From: Candidatus Latescibacterota bacterium
Lineage (GTDB): Bacteria; Latescibacterota; UBA2968
DNA length: 51,012 nt
Direction of reading: 5' to 3'
NCBI GenBank assembly: GCA_022821275.1
Contig: JAJEDY010000092.1
Coordinates: 1 to 51,012 of the forward strand
Part shown: in pieces, positions 24,191 to 36,400 of the stretch
Layout: each line of letters begins with the position of its first letter
How positions within the stretch are numbered: the stretch's first letter is position 1
Program-made: the position numbers and the translations under genes
Notes under the pieces: generated by a model
The model's input: the letters and a program-made list of their open reading frames with translations, nothing else
Told to the model about the DNA's origin: nothing
Databases searched by the model: none

Positions 24191-27100
24191 TTGCACCTGA
24201 CTCGTTTGCAAGCACTGGGTTTTAAGTCCTTTGCGCAAAAGCTCGACATGCCCCTCCAAAAAGGCATTACATGTGTTGTGGGTCCAAATGGCTGCGGCAA
24301 GTCCAATGTGGTCGATGCGCTGCGCTGGGCACTGGGCGAACAGCGCCCCCGGTCTTTGCGAAGCGGCAGCATGGGAGATGTAATTTTTTCCGGTACGCGC
24401 TCGCGCAAACCCCTCGGTATGGCCGAAGTATCGCTCACACTCGACAATTCCCAAAAAGTTTTGCCCACCGAATTTTCCGAAGTCACCATCACCCGCCGTT
24501 TGTTCCGATCCGGCGAAAGCGACTACCTGCTCAATAAAATTCCGTGTCGCCTGAAAGACATTCAAAACTTGCTGATGGACACCGGGCTGGGCACGCAGTC
24601 TTCCTATGTTATTGAACAGGGCATGGTGGATGAAATCATCAGCGACAATGCCGAAGAACGCCGCCGGTGCTTTGAAGAAGCCGCCGGTGTGACGCGGTAT
24701 AAAATTCGCCGGCGATCCGCGTGGAATAGGCTCATCGCTGTGCAACAAGACCTGCAGAGAATGGAAGATTGGCTCGGAGAAATCCAACGTCAGGTCGCAT
24801 CGCTACAACGGCAAGAGCGCAAAGCGAGGCTCTATAAAACACTATCAGATGAATTGCGCGACCTCGAAATCAAACTGGCGCGATTCCAGTACTTCGATCT
24901 GGCCGACCAATCTGGGCCACTGCGCGAGGAAATGGCCTTTCTCAAAGAAGATATCGAAATATCAGACACCGACATGACCACCCTCGAGGCCCAACTCGAA
25001 GAAATGCGCGCCGAACTAACCGATCAGGATCGCGCACTATCCGAGGCCAATATCGAGCTATCGCAACACGTCGAGCGCGTACATGGCAAAGACAGCGAAA
25101 TACTCGTCGCACGCGAAGAGTTACGCAATATTCACGCATTTTTAGAACGCGCCGAGTATCAGCAAAAATCGCTCACGGTGCGTCTTGACAACGCTCAAAA
25201 AGGCCAAAAAGCCGCCGAGGAAGGCGGACGTGAAGCCGATAAAAAACTCAAATCTGCAGAAGCGAAACTCGAAACGGAAACCGCCAAACTCGAAACGGAA
25301 ATCCGGGATCTGGACGCACAGCGCACGCAGGTCGATGCCCAAAAATCTCAGTTGATGGATCTATTGCGCCAAAATAGCGATCAGGGCAAGGGCCTCGAGC
25401 GCATGCAGGCTGAGCGCGAAGGCATTGTACAGCGAAAGTCGCGTTTGACGCAGGATATTGAGCGCGTAGCTGCACGCCGCCAGGAAGCTGACGAAACCGC
25501 CGTTCAGTCCGCAGAACAAATCGCCGCAGTTGAAAGTCAAATTACCCAACACACAAAAGAACGTCAACAACAGATCGCTGGTCGAGATCGCTGTATTGCC
25601 CAGCGCGATGAACAAACCGAATCGCGCAACCGCCTGCGCGCAAATATCGAAGCCGATCAGGCGCGGGTCGCCCTCCTTCAAAAACTGAGAGAAGGCTTTG
25701 AAGGCTATTCCAAAGGCGTGCGTGCACTGGCCGTGGACTCGCCTTTTTCCAATCGCATACAGGGCGTCGTCGCCGACATGGTCGATGTCAAACCAGAATA
25801 CGTCACCGCCATCGAAGCCGCGCTGGGGCGTGCACTGGAATGCTTGATCGTCAGCAATACCGACGACGCGCGTTGGGCCATTGATTTTCTCAGACAAGGA
25901 GAGCACGGCGCTGCCGCATTCTTACCCCTCGAACGCATCATCACTACCAATCTTAGCGAAGTACCCAAAGGAGAGGGAATTGTCGGCCTGGCAAGCGATC
26001 TGTTAAACCCAGAGCGCGATGTACACGGTGCCGTATCTGCGCTGTTGCGCCACACCCTGATTGTAAGCGATGCGCAAACCGCGATTGTTCACAGTGATGC
26101 CATGCATGACAAAGGCGTTGAGATTGTGACACTCAGCGGCGAAGTCTTTTCTGCAGATGGCACGGTATATGGCGGTGCAGATGCAACCTCAGAATCGGGC
26201 CTCATTGGTCGCCAGCAACAAATTGACGACCTCCAGTCGGCCATAGAATCCGCCCAAACCGCACGCTCAAACTGCGAAACACAACTGGCGCGCACGAACG
26301 AAACACTCGACAAACACCTCGCGCAAATCGAAACCTGCGATAACGCATTGGCCGATTTGCACAACCGTCGTGCGGGCCTTCAAAGAGATCGACAAAACGC
26401 CGAAACAGAAGCCAAACGCCAGGCTCAGGCCGTGACAGAACTCGATCAGGAGACTGCACAACTCGCACAGCGAGAAAGCGAATTGATGCATTTGATTTCC
26501 CAGGCAGAGGAGGCGCAAACAAAGCTCGATGCCAAACGCGAGACCCTCGAAGACGTGGTTCGCCGCGCAGATGAAGACTTGCGCGAAAAAGAAAACCAGC
26601 GGCGCGTACTTCAAGATGGCGTCGCTGCTGTGCGCGTGGAAATCGCCTCTTTGAAAGAACGCATCGAAAGCCTGGCACACGAAGCCGTGCGCCAGGGCAG
26701 AGAGCGCGAAGCCATTGCCCGCGAAATCGAGCGATTATCCGGCGAGGCCGATGAAAGCCAAAAACGCAAACGCGAACGCGAAGAAAGCATCGGAACTGCA
26801 TCGGGTGAACTGGAAGTCCTGCACAAGCAACAATCCCGTATTGAGCACAAACGCGATGCACAAGCGCACAGACAACACGAAATCCTGATGGCGGCACGCG
26901 CCATTGAAGAAAAGTTGCGGGACAAAAATCGCCACACAACAAAAAATCGCGAGCGTTTAAGCGAAATTCAAGTCGCCATGGCGCATATAAAAGAGCGCGG
27001 TGAAGGAATCATCGAACGTCTCAAACGCGATTACGAAGTCGATATTGTTGAACAGGGGCGTTTTCATGATCCCGAATTTAACGCGGATATGGCGGAAAAA

Positions 27101-27799
27101 AAGACCCACGAACTGCAAGAGCGTATGCGGCGCATGGGATCTGTCAACCTGGCGGCACTTGAAGAGTACGAAGTTCAAAAAGAACGTCTTGAATTTCTCA
27201 CGCATCAGCGCGACGACCTTTTGGAGGCCGAAGAAATCGTCAAACGCACCATCACGCGCATCGACCGCACGGCGCGCCAGCGCTTTCTCGATACCTTTGG
27301 CCGCATCCGAGAACACTTCCAGAACACATTCCAAGAATTTTTTGAAGGCGGTGAAGCCGATCTGACCATGCCCCCCGACGAAGATCCCCTCGAGGCGCCC
27401 ATCATCATCACAGCACGCCCCTGGGGCAAACGCCTTCAGAGCATTAACCTGCTTTCGGGCGGCGAACGCGCCCTGACAGCCATTGCCCTTCTCTTTGCAA
27501 TTTACCTGGTCAAACCCAGTCCCTTTTGCGTCCTCGACGAGGTCGATGCGCCCCTCGATGATGCCAATATCGCGCGCTTTGTAAAAGTCATCCAAAAATT
27601 CTCCAAACAGTCGCAATTCATCGTTGTCACCCACAACAAAGGGACGATGGAATATGGCGAAACCCTGCACGGCGTGACCATGGAAGAACCCGGCGTCTCC
27701 AGGCTCGTTTCCGTCAAAATGTCCAGCGATAGCGAAAACCAGGTCAATAGCGTTGCCTCGTTCTCCGAAGCCGTGGCGCAACCCGCAGATGACGATTGA
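24191..27799 (+). CDS. smc: Chromosome segregation protein SMC
   Basis: A 1202-residue SMC protein, normal for bacteria. The N-terminal ATPase half has GFKSFAQK and Walker A GPNGCGKSN (31-39); two long coiled-coil arms flank a hinge at roughly residues 510-650 (starting near FEGYSKGVRAL); the C-terminal half has the ABC signature LSGGERALTAIALLFA (1088 onward) and Walker B CVLDEVDAPLDD. It loads on DNA with ScpA/ScpB to organise and segregate chromosomes. The start is TTG, fixed by AGGAGG 6 bases upstream (24179-24184) and by the family-typical HLTRLQALGFKSF beginning. scpA and scpB are not in this window. Followed by a terminator. Confidence 0.97.
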   Translation: MHLTRLQALGFKSFAQKLDMPLQKGITCVVGPNGCGKSNVVDALRWALGEQRPRSLRSGSMGDVIFSGTRSRKPLGMAEVSLTLDNSQKVLPTEFSEVTITRRLFRSGESDYLLNKIPCRLKDIQNLLMDTGLGTQSSYVIEQGMVDEIISDNAEERRRCFEEAAGVTRYKIRRRSAWNRLIAVQQDLQRMEDWLGEIQRQVASLQRQERKARLYKTLSDELRDLEIKLARFQYFDLADQSGPLREEMAFLKEDIEISDTDMTTLEAQLEEMRAELTDQDRALSEANIELSQHVERVHGKDSEILVAREELRNIHAFLERAEYQQKSLTVRLDNAQKGQKAAEEGGREADKKLKSAEAKLETETAKLETEIRDLDAQRTQVDAQKSQLMDLLRQNSDQGKGLERMQAEREGIVQRKSRLTQDIERVAARRQEADETAVQSAEQIAAVESQITQHTKERQQQIAGRDRCIAQRDEQTESRNRLRANIEADQARVALLQKLREGFEGYSKGVRALAVDSPFSNRIQGVVADMVDVKPEYVTAIEAALGRALECLIVSNTDDARWAIDFLRQGEHGAAAFLPLERIITTNLSEVPKGEGIVGLASDLLNPERDVHGAVSALLRHTLIVSDAQTAIVHSDAMHDKGVEIVTLSGEVFSADGTVYGGADATSESGLIGRQQQIDDLQSAIESAQTARSNCETQLARTNETLDKHLAQIETCDNALADLHNRRAGLQRDRQNAETEAKRQAQAVTELDQETAQLAQRESELMHLISQAEEAQTKLDAKRETLEDVVRRADEDLREKENQRRVLQDGVAAVRVEIASLKERIESLAHEAVRQGREREAIAREIERLSGEADESQKRKREREESIGTASGELEVLHKQQSRIEHKRDAQAHRQHEILMAARAIEEKLRDKNRHTTKNRERLSEIQVAMAHIKERGEGIIERLKRDYEVDIVEQGRFHDPEFNADMAEKKTHELQERMRRMGSVNLAALEEYEVQKERLEFLTHQRDDLLEAEEIVKRTITRIDRTARQRFLDTFGRIREHFQNTFQEFFEGGEADLTMPPDEDPLEAPIIITARPWGKRLQSINLLSGGERALTAIALLFAIYLVKPSPFCVLDEVDAPLDDANIARFVKVIQKFSKQSQFIVVTHNKGTMEYGETLHGVTMEEPGVSRLVSVKMSSDSENQVNSVASFSEAVAQPADDD

Positions 27800-27818
27800 T
27801 CCCAACCTCGGGCAACAC

Positions 27819-27858
27819 AAAGGGCGGCGGTATAAACCGTCGCCCTTTTATTTTTTTC
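27819..27858 (+). terminator. Rho-independent terminator of smc
   Basis: AAAGGGCGGCGG (27819-27830) pairs with CCGTCGCCCTTT (27837-27848) with one G-T wobble around TATAAA, then TTTATTTTTT. A strong terminator 20 bp after the smc stop. Confidence 0.9.
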
Positions 27859-27915
27859 CCAATCGTGTATATTATTGGACAGATAGCCCTACCCGTACCC
27901 TATCTGGAGATTTGC

Positions 27916-28932
27916 ATGCAAAAGCGAGTACGAAGAACATATTTCGTCCCCCTGATTCTGCTTCTATTTTTTGCGTGTGGCCCACAGCCTGCCGAGATCA
28001 AGATTGCGACTTACAACATCTATTGGCTCGACGATGGCATTTCCAATGCGCGCCAGGAACGTCTGCAAACAGTTATAGACAAACTCAATGCAGACATCAT
28101 CGGCTTTCAGGAAATCCAATCAAAATCCGCGCTCGAGCGCATTTTGCCCGACGACTATACCATTGGTATGCTCGATGATCCCGAAGAACTCCAGGAACTC
28201 GCCATTGCCGTGCGCGAGCCATTTGAAATTACCGACCTCAAAATGGTCTTTCCCGAAAAAGTAAACGACCAGGCATTTCCCCGAAAACGCGATCTGCTCC
28301 AGGCTTATGTCGAGGGATATGGTCGCCGCTTGATTATTCTGGTTCACCACGCCAAATCGCGATCGGGCGGGCGCGACAAAACCAACCCGCGTCGAGAAGC
28401 CAGCGCGACCATGACCATGCGCTATCTCACCAGCCGCGTGAAATACGACCATATTGTATTGCTCGGCGACTTCAACGACAACCCCGACGACCGCTCGCTC
28501 AACATTCTCGAATCCGGCGATCCCGACGCGTTTCCCGGAATCGACCAGATCCCCGATGCATTCCTCTACAACACATCCGAAGCCTTATTAGATCGGGACT
28601 ATTGTTCTTATGGATACAATTATCTCTACGATGAAATCGAAAGCGATACCTTTGATCCCATGGTCCCGGGTGCGCGCGCAGAAAACAACAAATGGCGGGA
28701 CAAACCACACAATTTTGCCCGGGACGTCAAAGTCAAAGCAATCCTTTTCGACCAAATCCTCGTATCCCAAAACCTGAAAAATCACGTCCAATCATCGGGC
28801 ATTTTCACCCACGCTGAAGCCGTGAGGGGAACCCGCTCACGCATCCGCTTCTCCGGTGACGAAATCGTCTATGCCACACGCGGCGACTTTGCTTCGGATC
28901 ACGTGCCCGTGTGGACAATCTTAAAATTCTAA
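27916..28932 (+). CDS. Endonuclease/exonuclease/phosphatase-family lipoprotein
   Basis: A 338-residue protein. MQKRVRRTYFVPLILLLFFAC is a lipoprotein-type signal peptide ending in a lipobox-like FFAC, so the mature protein is probably anchored to a membrane on the periplasmic side. The body has the EEP motifs: KIATYNIYWLD, GFQEIQ (metal Glu), LVHHAKSRSGG, LLGDFNDNPDD and SDHVPVW (catalytic His). Such enzymes cleave phosphodiester bonds in DNA, RNA, lipids or inositol phosphates. The frame is open upstream, but the ATG at 27916 follows GGAG and gives a proper signal peptide, whereas longer versions would run through the smc terminator. Confidence 0.85.
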   Translation: MQKRVRRTYFVPLILLLFFACGPQPAEIKIATYNIYWLDDGISNARQERLQTVIDKLNADIIGFQEIQSKSALERILPDDYTIGMLDDPEELQELAIAVREPFEITDLKMVFPEKVNDQAFPRKRDLLQAYVEGYGRRLIILVHHAKSRSGGRDKTNPRREASATMTMRYLTSRVKYDHIVLLGDFNDNPDDRSLNILESGDPDAFPGIDQIPDAFLYNTSEALLDRDYCSYGYNYLYDEIESDTFDPMVPGARAENNKWRDKPHNFARDVKVKAILFDQILVSQNLKNHVQSSGIFTHAEAVRGTRSRIRFSGDEIVYATRGDFASDHVPVWTILKF

Positions 28933-28945
28933 ATTTTTTATTCCC

Positions 28946-29956
28946 ATGTCCGATCTCCTCGACACATTACAACGCCCCATCCGCGACCTGCGTATTTCGG
29001 TCACAGACAAATGCAATTTTCGCTGCCCCTATTGCATGCCCGCCGAGATTTTTGGCGAAAAGTACGAATTTCTTCCCAAAGCAGAAATCCTCACCTTTGA
29101 AGAAATCACTCGCCTCGCCAGAATTTTTGTCGATCTCGGCGTCACCAAAATTCGGATCACCGGCGGAGAACCTCTCCTGCGCCGAGACCTCGAAACCCTC
29201 ATCGCCAAACTGTCGCAGATCAATGGCGTACAAGACCTCACCCTCACCACCAATGGCTATCTCCTCGCCGACAAAGCGCAGCGCCTCAAAGACGCCGGCC
29301 TGCGCCGCCTCACCGTGAGCCTCGATGCAATTGACGACCAGACCTTTAATCTCATGAGCGGTCGCGCCCATGGCACCGAGCGCGTACTCGAAGGCATCCG
29401 CTCTGCTGAAAAAGCGGGCTTTCAGGCCATAAAAATCAACGCAGTCGTCCAAAAAGGCATTAACGATCACCTCGTTATCGACCTTGCCCAACACTTCCAC
29501 AACACGGGACACATCTTGCGATTTATCGAATTTATGGACGTGGGCAATCGCAACAACTGGAACATGGATCAGGTCGTGCCCGCTGCAGAAATTATCGATC
29601 GCATTCACACCGTCTTACCCCTCGAGCCCCTTGACCCCAACTACACAGGCGAAGTCGCAAAACGCTATCGCTATCTCGATGGCGGTGGTGAAATCGGCAT
29701 CATCGCCTCTGTCACGCAGCCCTTTTGTGGCGACTGCACGCGCGCGCGCTTATCTACTGACGGCAAGCTCTACACCTGCCTCTTCGCCTCAGAGGGAACA
29801 GACTTGCGCGATGCCCTGCGACAAGGCGCGTCCAGCGCTCATCTGCGCAACAAGATCACCTGGACCTGGCGTCGCCGCACAGACCGCTACTCCGAAATCC
29901 GCACGGATCACACCCCGGCAACGCACAAAATCGAAATGTATCAAATCGGGGGATGA
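28946..29956 (+). CDS. moaA: GTP 3',8-cyclase MoaA (molybdenum cofactor biosynthesis)
   Basis: A 336-residue radical SAM enzyme. DLRISVTDKCNFRCPYCMP holds the N-terminal CxxxCxxC cluster that cleaves S-adenosylmethionine, IRITGGEPLLRRDL binds SAM, and PFCGDCTRARLSTDGKLYTCLF holds the second [4Fe-4S] cluster that binds GTP. The C-terminus ends in the conserved Gly-Gly needed for activity. With MoaC it makes cyclic pyranopterin phosphate. No clear Shine-Dalgarno precedes the ATG, which lies 13 bp after the EEP gene, so translation may depend on read-through from that gene. Other moa genes are not nearby. Confidence 0.93.
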   Translation: MSDLLDTLQRPIRDLRISVTDKCNFRCPYCMPAEIFGEKYEFLPKAEILTFEEITRLARIFVDLGVTKIRITGGEPLLRRDLETLIAKLSQINGVQDLTLTTNGYLLADKAQRLKDAGLRRLTVSLDAIDDQTFNLMSGRAHGTERVLEGIRSAEKAGFQAIKINAVVQKGINDHLVIDLAQHFHNTGHILRFIEFMDVGNRNNWNMDQVVPAAEIIDRIHTVLPLEPLDPNYTGEVAKRYRYLDGGGEIGIIASVTQPFCGDCTRARLSTDGKLYTCLFASEGTDLRDALRQGASSAHLRNKITWTWRRRTDRYSEIRTDHTPATHKIEMYQIGG

Positions 29957-30008
29957 AGGAAGTGTGAAGGAGGAAGTCGCGTCCGCCCTGGGGTGGTGTT
30001 GAGTGGTT

Positions 30009-30050
30009 TTCTCACTTCTCACCTCTTACTTCTCACTTCTCTTCTTTTAC
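30009..30050. repeat. Pyrimidine-rich imperfect repeats of CTTCTCAC
   Basis: Between moaA and the siroheme reductase the plus strand repeats TTCTCAC/CTCTTAC units several times in about 40 bp. The promoter of the next gene begins just after it. Function unknown. Confidence 0.45.
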
Positions 30051-30052
30051 CC

Positions 30053-30080
30053 TTGACAAATCCCCATAATACACTAAGTT
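30053..30080 (+). promoter_or_regulatory. Promoter of the siroheme reductase gene
   Basis: TTGACA (30053-30058), 16-base spacer, TAAGTT (30075-30080), about 58 bp before the ATG at 30138. The -35 is consensus, the -10 weaker. Confidence 0.5.
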
Positions 30081-30137
30081 TCAAATTCATTTTTGATCAT
30101 GCTCAACCAAAAATCTCCTAACGACAGGTGATACATC

Positions 30138-32366
<2,229 letters not shown>

Positions 32367-32375
32367 AAGGTAATT

Positions 32376-32939
32376 ATGCCAACCCATAAAATCAGTGTCA
32401 AATTTTATCTCGATCAGGGGCACAATATCGCGCCTGAGACCTGGTTCAAAACCTTCAACAACTGGATTTCAGCACACAATGGGTCCGATGTGCTACTCGA
32501 TGCAGCCGATTACAGTCACGTACCCAATGGTCCCGTGACCCTGCTCATCGGTCACGAATACGACATCAGCATCGACGACACAGACGCAAAACGCGGCCTG
32601 CTCTACAACCGCAAACAACCCAACGGAGGTAATTTTGCTCAGCAATTGTCCTCAGCGGTTCGCGCAGCCTGCGCAATCTGCCAGCGTCTTGAAGCAGAAG
32701 AAGCGGTCGTTTTTCGAGGAAATGAACTCAGACTCATCCTCAACGACCGCCTCAATGCCCCCAATACCGAAAACACGCACAACGCCATAAATGACGACCT
32801 TCAGGCACTTTTACACCAACTTTACAACGGTTCAGAGGTGATTGCCGAACGCAGAAAAGATACCGGGCAACGATTCACCCTGGACATTCGCGCAGAGGGC
32901 GATTGGTCCGTTGCAAAACTCCTCGAAAATCTGTCCTAA
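32376..32939 (+). CDS. Conserved-looking small protein co-encoded with the siroheme reductase
   Basis: A 187-residue soluble protein that I do not recognise. It begins 9 bp after the reductase stop with AAAGG as ribosome-binding site, so the two are co-transcribed. The N-terminal half is mixed alpha/beta (KISVKFYLDQGHNIAPETWFKTFNNWI; later GPVTLLIGHEYDISIDD), followed by helices and a final beta-rich stretch. There are two Cys near residue 95 (AACAIC). A role linked to the reductase, such as folding, cofactor insertion or electron supply, is inferred from position only. Confidence 0.75.
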   Translation: MPTHKISVKFYLDQGHNIAPETWFKTFNNWISAHNGSDVLLDAADYSHVPNGPVTLLIGHEYDISIDDTDAKRGLLYNRKQPNGGNFAQQLSSAVRAACAICQRLEAEEAVVFRGNELRLILNDRLNAPNTENTHNAINDDLQALLHQLYNGSEVIAERRKDTGQRFTLDIRAEGDWSVAKLLENLS

Positions 32940-32993
32940 AAGTAAAAAAATCTTCTTTTTAGTACCTGCAATCATAATTTTAACTTACAATAC

Positions 32994-33034
32994 TTGACAA
33001 AGCCAACCAAATAAGTATATTTGGCAAAGCCAAC
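32994..33034 (+). promoter_or_regulatory. Ferredoxin promoter with overlapping inverted repeat and flanking direct repeats
   Basis: TTGACA (32994-32999), 16-base spacer, TATATT (33016-33021). CCAAATA-N4-TATTTGG (33007-33024) is a perfect inverted repeat covering the -10 element, and CAAAGCCAAC occurs at 32998-33007 and again at 33025-33034. A regulator binding here would block RNA polymerase. Confidence 0.6.
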
Positions 33035-33077
33035 GCCGGATGAGTTGGAACAATAGCAAAGGAAAGGAAAAATAAAA

Positions 33078-33341
33078 ATGGCCTATATTATCGCCGAGCC
33101 ATGCATTGATGTTATGGACAAGGCCTGTGTAGAAGTTTGTCCGGTGGACTGCATCTACGAACCCGACGCAACCGATTTGCCTGAAGATGAACGTCTCAAT
33201 ATGCTCTATATTCACCCCGAAGAATGCATTGACTGCGGAGCCTGTGAACCCGAATGCCCGGTTGAAGCGATCTTCGCCGAAGAAGACACGCCAGACGAAT
33301 GGTTGGATTACATCGAAATCAATGCAGTCGCCTTTGAATAG
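33078..33341 (+). CDS. fdxA: 7Fe ferredoxin (FdxA type)
   Basis: An 87-residue ferredoxin. The first half has [20 protein letters not shown], the spacing that binds a [3Fe-4S] cluster in FdxA-type proteins (with one Cys used for the other cluster), and the second half [17 protein letters not shown], a standard [4Fe-4S] motif. The protein starts with the family-typical [11 protein letters not shown]. Small acidic cytoplasmic electron carrier. It lies between the siroheme reductase and glutamate synthase operons and has its own promoter and terminator; it may supply electrons to the siroheme enzyme. Confidence 0.92.
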   Translation: MAYIIAEPCIDVMDKACVEVCPVDCIYEPDATDLPEDERLNMLYIHPEECIDCGACEPECPVEAIFAEEDTPDEWLDYIEINAVAFE

Positions 33342-33365
33342 CATCTAACAAAACAACCGGTTTTC

Positions 33366-33400
33366 AAATGCCAGGACCGGATCGCGGTTCTGGCATTTTC
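33366..33400 (+). terminator. Terminator of the ferredoxin gene
   Basis: AAATGCCAGGACCG (33366-33379) pairs with CGGTTCTGGCATTT (33385-33398) with one G-T wobble and a five-base loop, ending in a short T run. It lies 25 bp after the ferredoxin stop and just before gltB. Confidence 0.75.
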
Positions 33401-33427
33401 GCGCCATGTGATTAAGGAACATTTTTT

Positions 33428-36400
33428 ATGGCATATCCTCGCAAGCACGGACTCTATAACCCCAAATACGAACGCGACGCCTGTGGCATTGGTTTTGTCG
33501 TGAATATCAAAGGCGAAAAATCCAACCAGATCGTCAAAATGGCCCTCGAATCCCTCGTCTGTCTCGACCACCGGGGCGCACGCGGTGCCGAAGACAACAC
33601 GGGCGATGGCGCTGGTGTTTTGATGCAAATTCCACATCGTTTCTTCAAACACGCCTGCAAGGGGATCGACATTGATCTGCCAGACCCCGGTCACTATGGT
33701 ATCGGCATGGTTTTTATGACCGATGACGAGGACCGATCCATCCGCCAAAAAACGCGTCAAATCATTGAGAATATCGTCCATGAAGAAGGGCAGGAAGTCC
33801 TCGGCTGGCGCAAAGTGCCCACAGACAACTTCTATCTGGGCCTCACCTCCAGATCCTGTGAACCCGTTGTGTGGCAAATTTTCATTGGTCGCAGTGCCGA
33901 CTTGTCCGATCCGACGGCATTTGAACGCAAACTCTACGTCATTCGCAAGCGCGCCACCAATACGATCCGCTATACCGAACACGACAAAAATTTTTACATC
34001 CCCAGCTTGTCGTCGCGCACCATAGTGTACAAAGGCATGCTCACGCCCATGCAGGTGCCCGAATTTTATCCCGAACTGCAAGATCACCGCATGGAAGCCG
34101 CGATTGTCCTCGTGCATTCCCGTTTTTCCACCAACACCTTTCCCTCCTGGGAACGGTCGCACCCCTATCGCTACCTCATTCACAACGGCGAAATCAACAC
34201 CCTGCGCGGAAATCAAAACTGGATGAAAACCCGACAGGCCATGCTGGCTTCAGAACTTTGGGGTGACGACATGCAAAAAATGTTCCCCATCCTCTACGAA
34301 GACGGGTCAGATTCCGCGATCTTTGACAACTGCTTTGAATTTCTGTCTCTATCTGGCCGCTCAATGGCCCACGCAGCCGTCATGATGATTCCCGAACCCT
34401 GGGAAAATCACGAAAGCATGACCCCCGAAAGGCGCGCCTTCTACGAATACCATTCCTGTCTCATGGAACCCTGGGATGGTCCCGCTTCTATTGGCTTTAC
34501 CGATGGCGAAATCGTGGGTGCCTGCCTCGACCGCAATGGCTTGCGTCCTTCGCGTTATTACGTCACCAAAGACGACCTGCTCATCCTCAGCTCTGAAGCG
34601 GGTGTCTGCGACTTGGAACCCGAGCGCATCGCTTACAAAGGCCGATTGCAACCCGGTCGAATTCTTCTCGTCGATACCAAAAAGGGCCGCATCATTTCCG
34701 ACGACGAAGTCAAACAGTCAATGGTCTCTGAACATCCCTACCAGCAGTGGCTCGACGACCATCTCATTTCACTTAAAAACCTGCCCGAGGTCGCGCCCAT
34801 TGCACCCCCCACAAATCACGCTGAAATACTCATGCGGCAACAGGCTTTTGGGTACACGTTCGAAGACCTTAAAATTTTTGTTGGCCCCATGTCCAAAATC
34901 GGACGCGATCCCGTCGGATCAATGGGCAACGACGCGCCATTGGCGGTATTGTCCAACAAACCACACCTGCTCTACAACTACTTCAAACAGCTCTTTGCCC
35001 AGGTGACCAATCCGCCTCTCGATCCCCTCAAAGAAGAGGTCATCACCTCGGCTGACGCCACCATTGGTCCAGAGCGCAATCTGCTTATTCCCGAACCCGA
35101 AAGTTGCAGACAAATCCATCTCGACACGCCCGTTTTGACCAATGAACAGCTCGAGCAATTGCGCGGCGTTGACCGCCCGGGGCTCAAAGCCACCACCATT
35201 TCCATGCTCTTTGACGTGGCCGATAGAGAAGCCGGCCTCGAAAAAGCCATGCACAAACTGTGTGCAGAAGCCGACAAAGCGATTGAAGACGGTTATACCA
35301 TTCTCATTCTTTCAGATCGCGGTATCGACAAAGACCACGCCCCCATTCCCGCGCTCCTGGCCATGAGCGGTCTCCACCACCACCTCATCCGAGAAGGTAC
35401 GCGCACCAAAGTCGGGATTGCCCTCGAAACAGGTGAACCCCGTGAAGTGCATCACTTCTGCTTGCTCATCGGCTACGGCGCTCAGGCGATCAATCCCTAT
35501 ATGGCTTATGAAAGCCTCGCCGATATGATCGCCGAAAAGCAATTGACCGGCATCGCCTACCGCGATGCGGTCAAAGGATATGTCAAATCCGCGACCAAAG
35601 GCGTAGTCAAAGTCATGGCAAAAATGGGCATCTCCACCATCAAGTCCTATCGAGGCGCTCAAATTTTTGAAGCAGTTGGCATTTCAAAAGACGTCATTGA
35701 CCAATACTTTACCTGGACGGATTCCCGCATAGACGGCATTGGCCTCGATGTCATTGCTCGAGAAGCCCTGATGCGGCATCGCGATGCGTATCCCGAAATT
35801 TCGGTCAATGGCAGCACCCTCGACGTCGGCGGGCACTTTCAGTGGCGGCAAGGTGGGGAATACCACCTCTTTAATCCCCTTACGATTCACAAGCTCCAGC
35901 ATGCCACGCGCACCAACGATTACGACGTGTACAAAGAATATGCCGTCCTCATCGACCAACAGGCCAAAAATCTGGCAACCCTGCGCGGTCTCCTGGACTT
36001 CAACTATGCCAGCGAACCCATTCCCATCGACGAAGTTGAACCCGTCGAAGCAATCACCAGGCGCTTTAAGTCCGGCGCAATGTCCTACGGATCGATATCT
36101 AAAGAAGCGCACGAAGCACTCGCCATCGCGATGAATCGTCTGGGAGGCAAAAGCAACACCGGCGAGGGCGGCGAAGACCCGGCGCGTTATACCCTCGAAC
36201 CCAATGGCGATTCCAAAAACAGCGCCATCAAACAAGTGGCTTCTGGACGCTTTGGCGTTACCAGCAATTATCTGGTCAATGCCAAAGAATTGCAGATCAA
36301 AATGGCGCAGGGCGCCAAGCCTGGCGAAGGCGGCGAATTGCCCGGCCAAAAAGTGTATCCGTGGATTGCCACGGTTCGGCACTCCACGCCGGGCGTAGAA

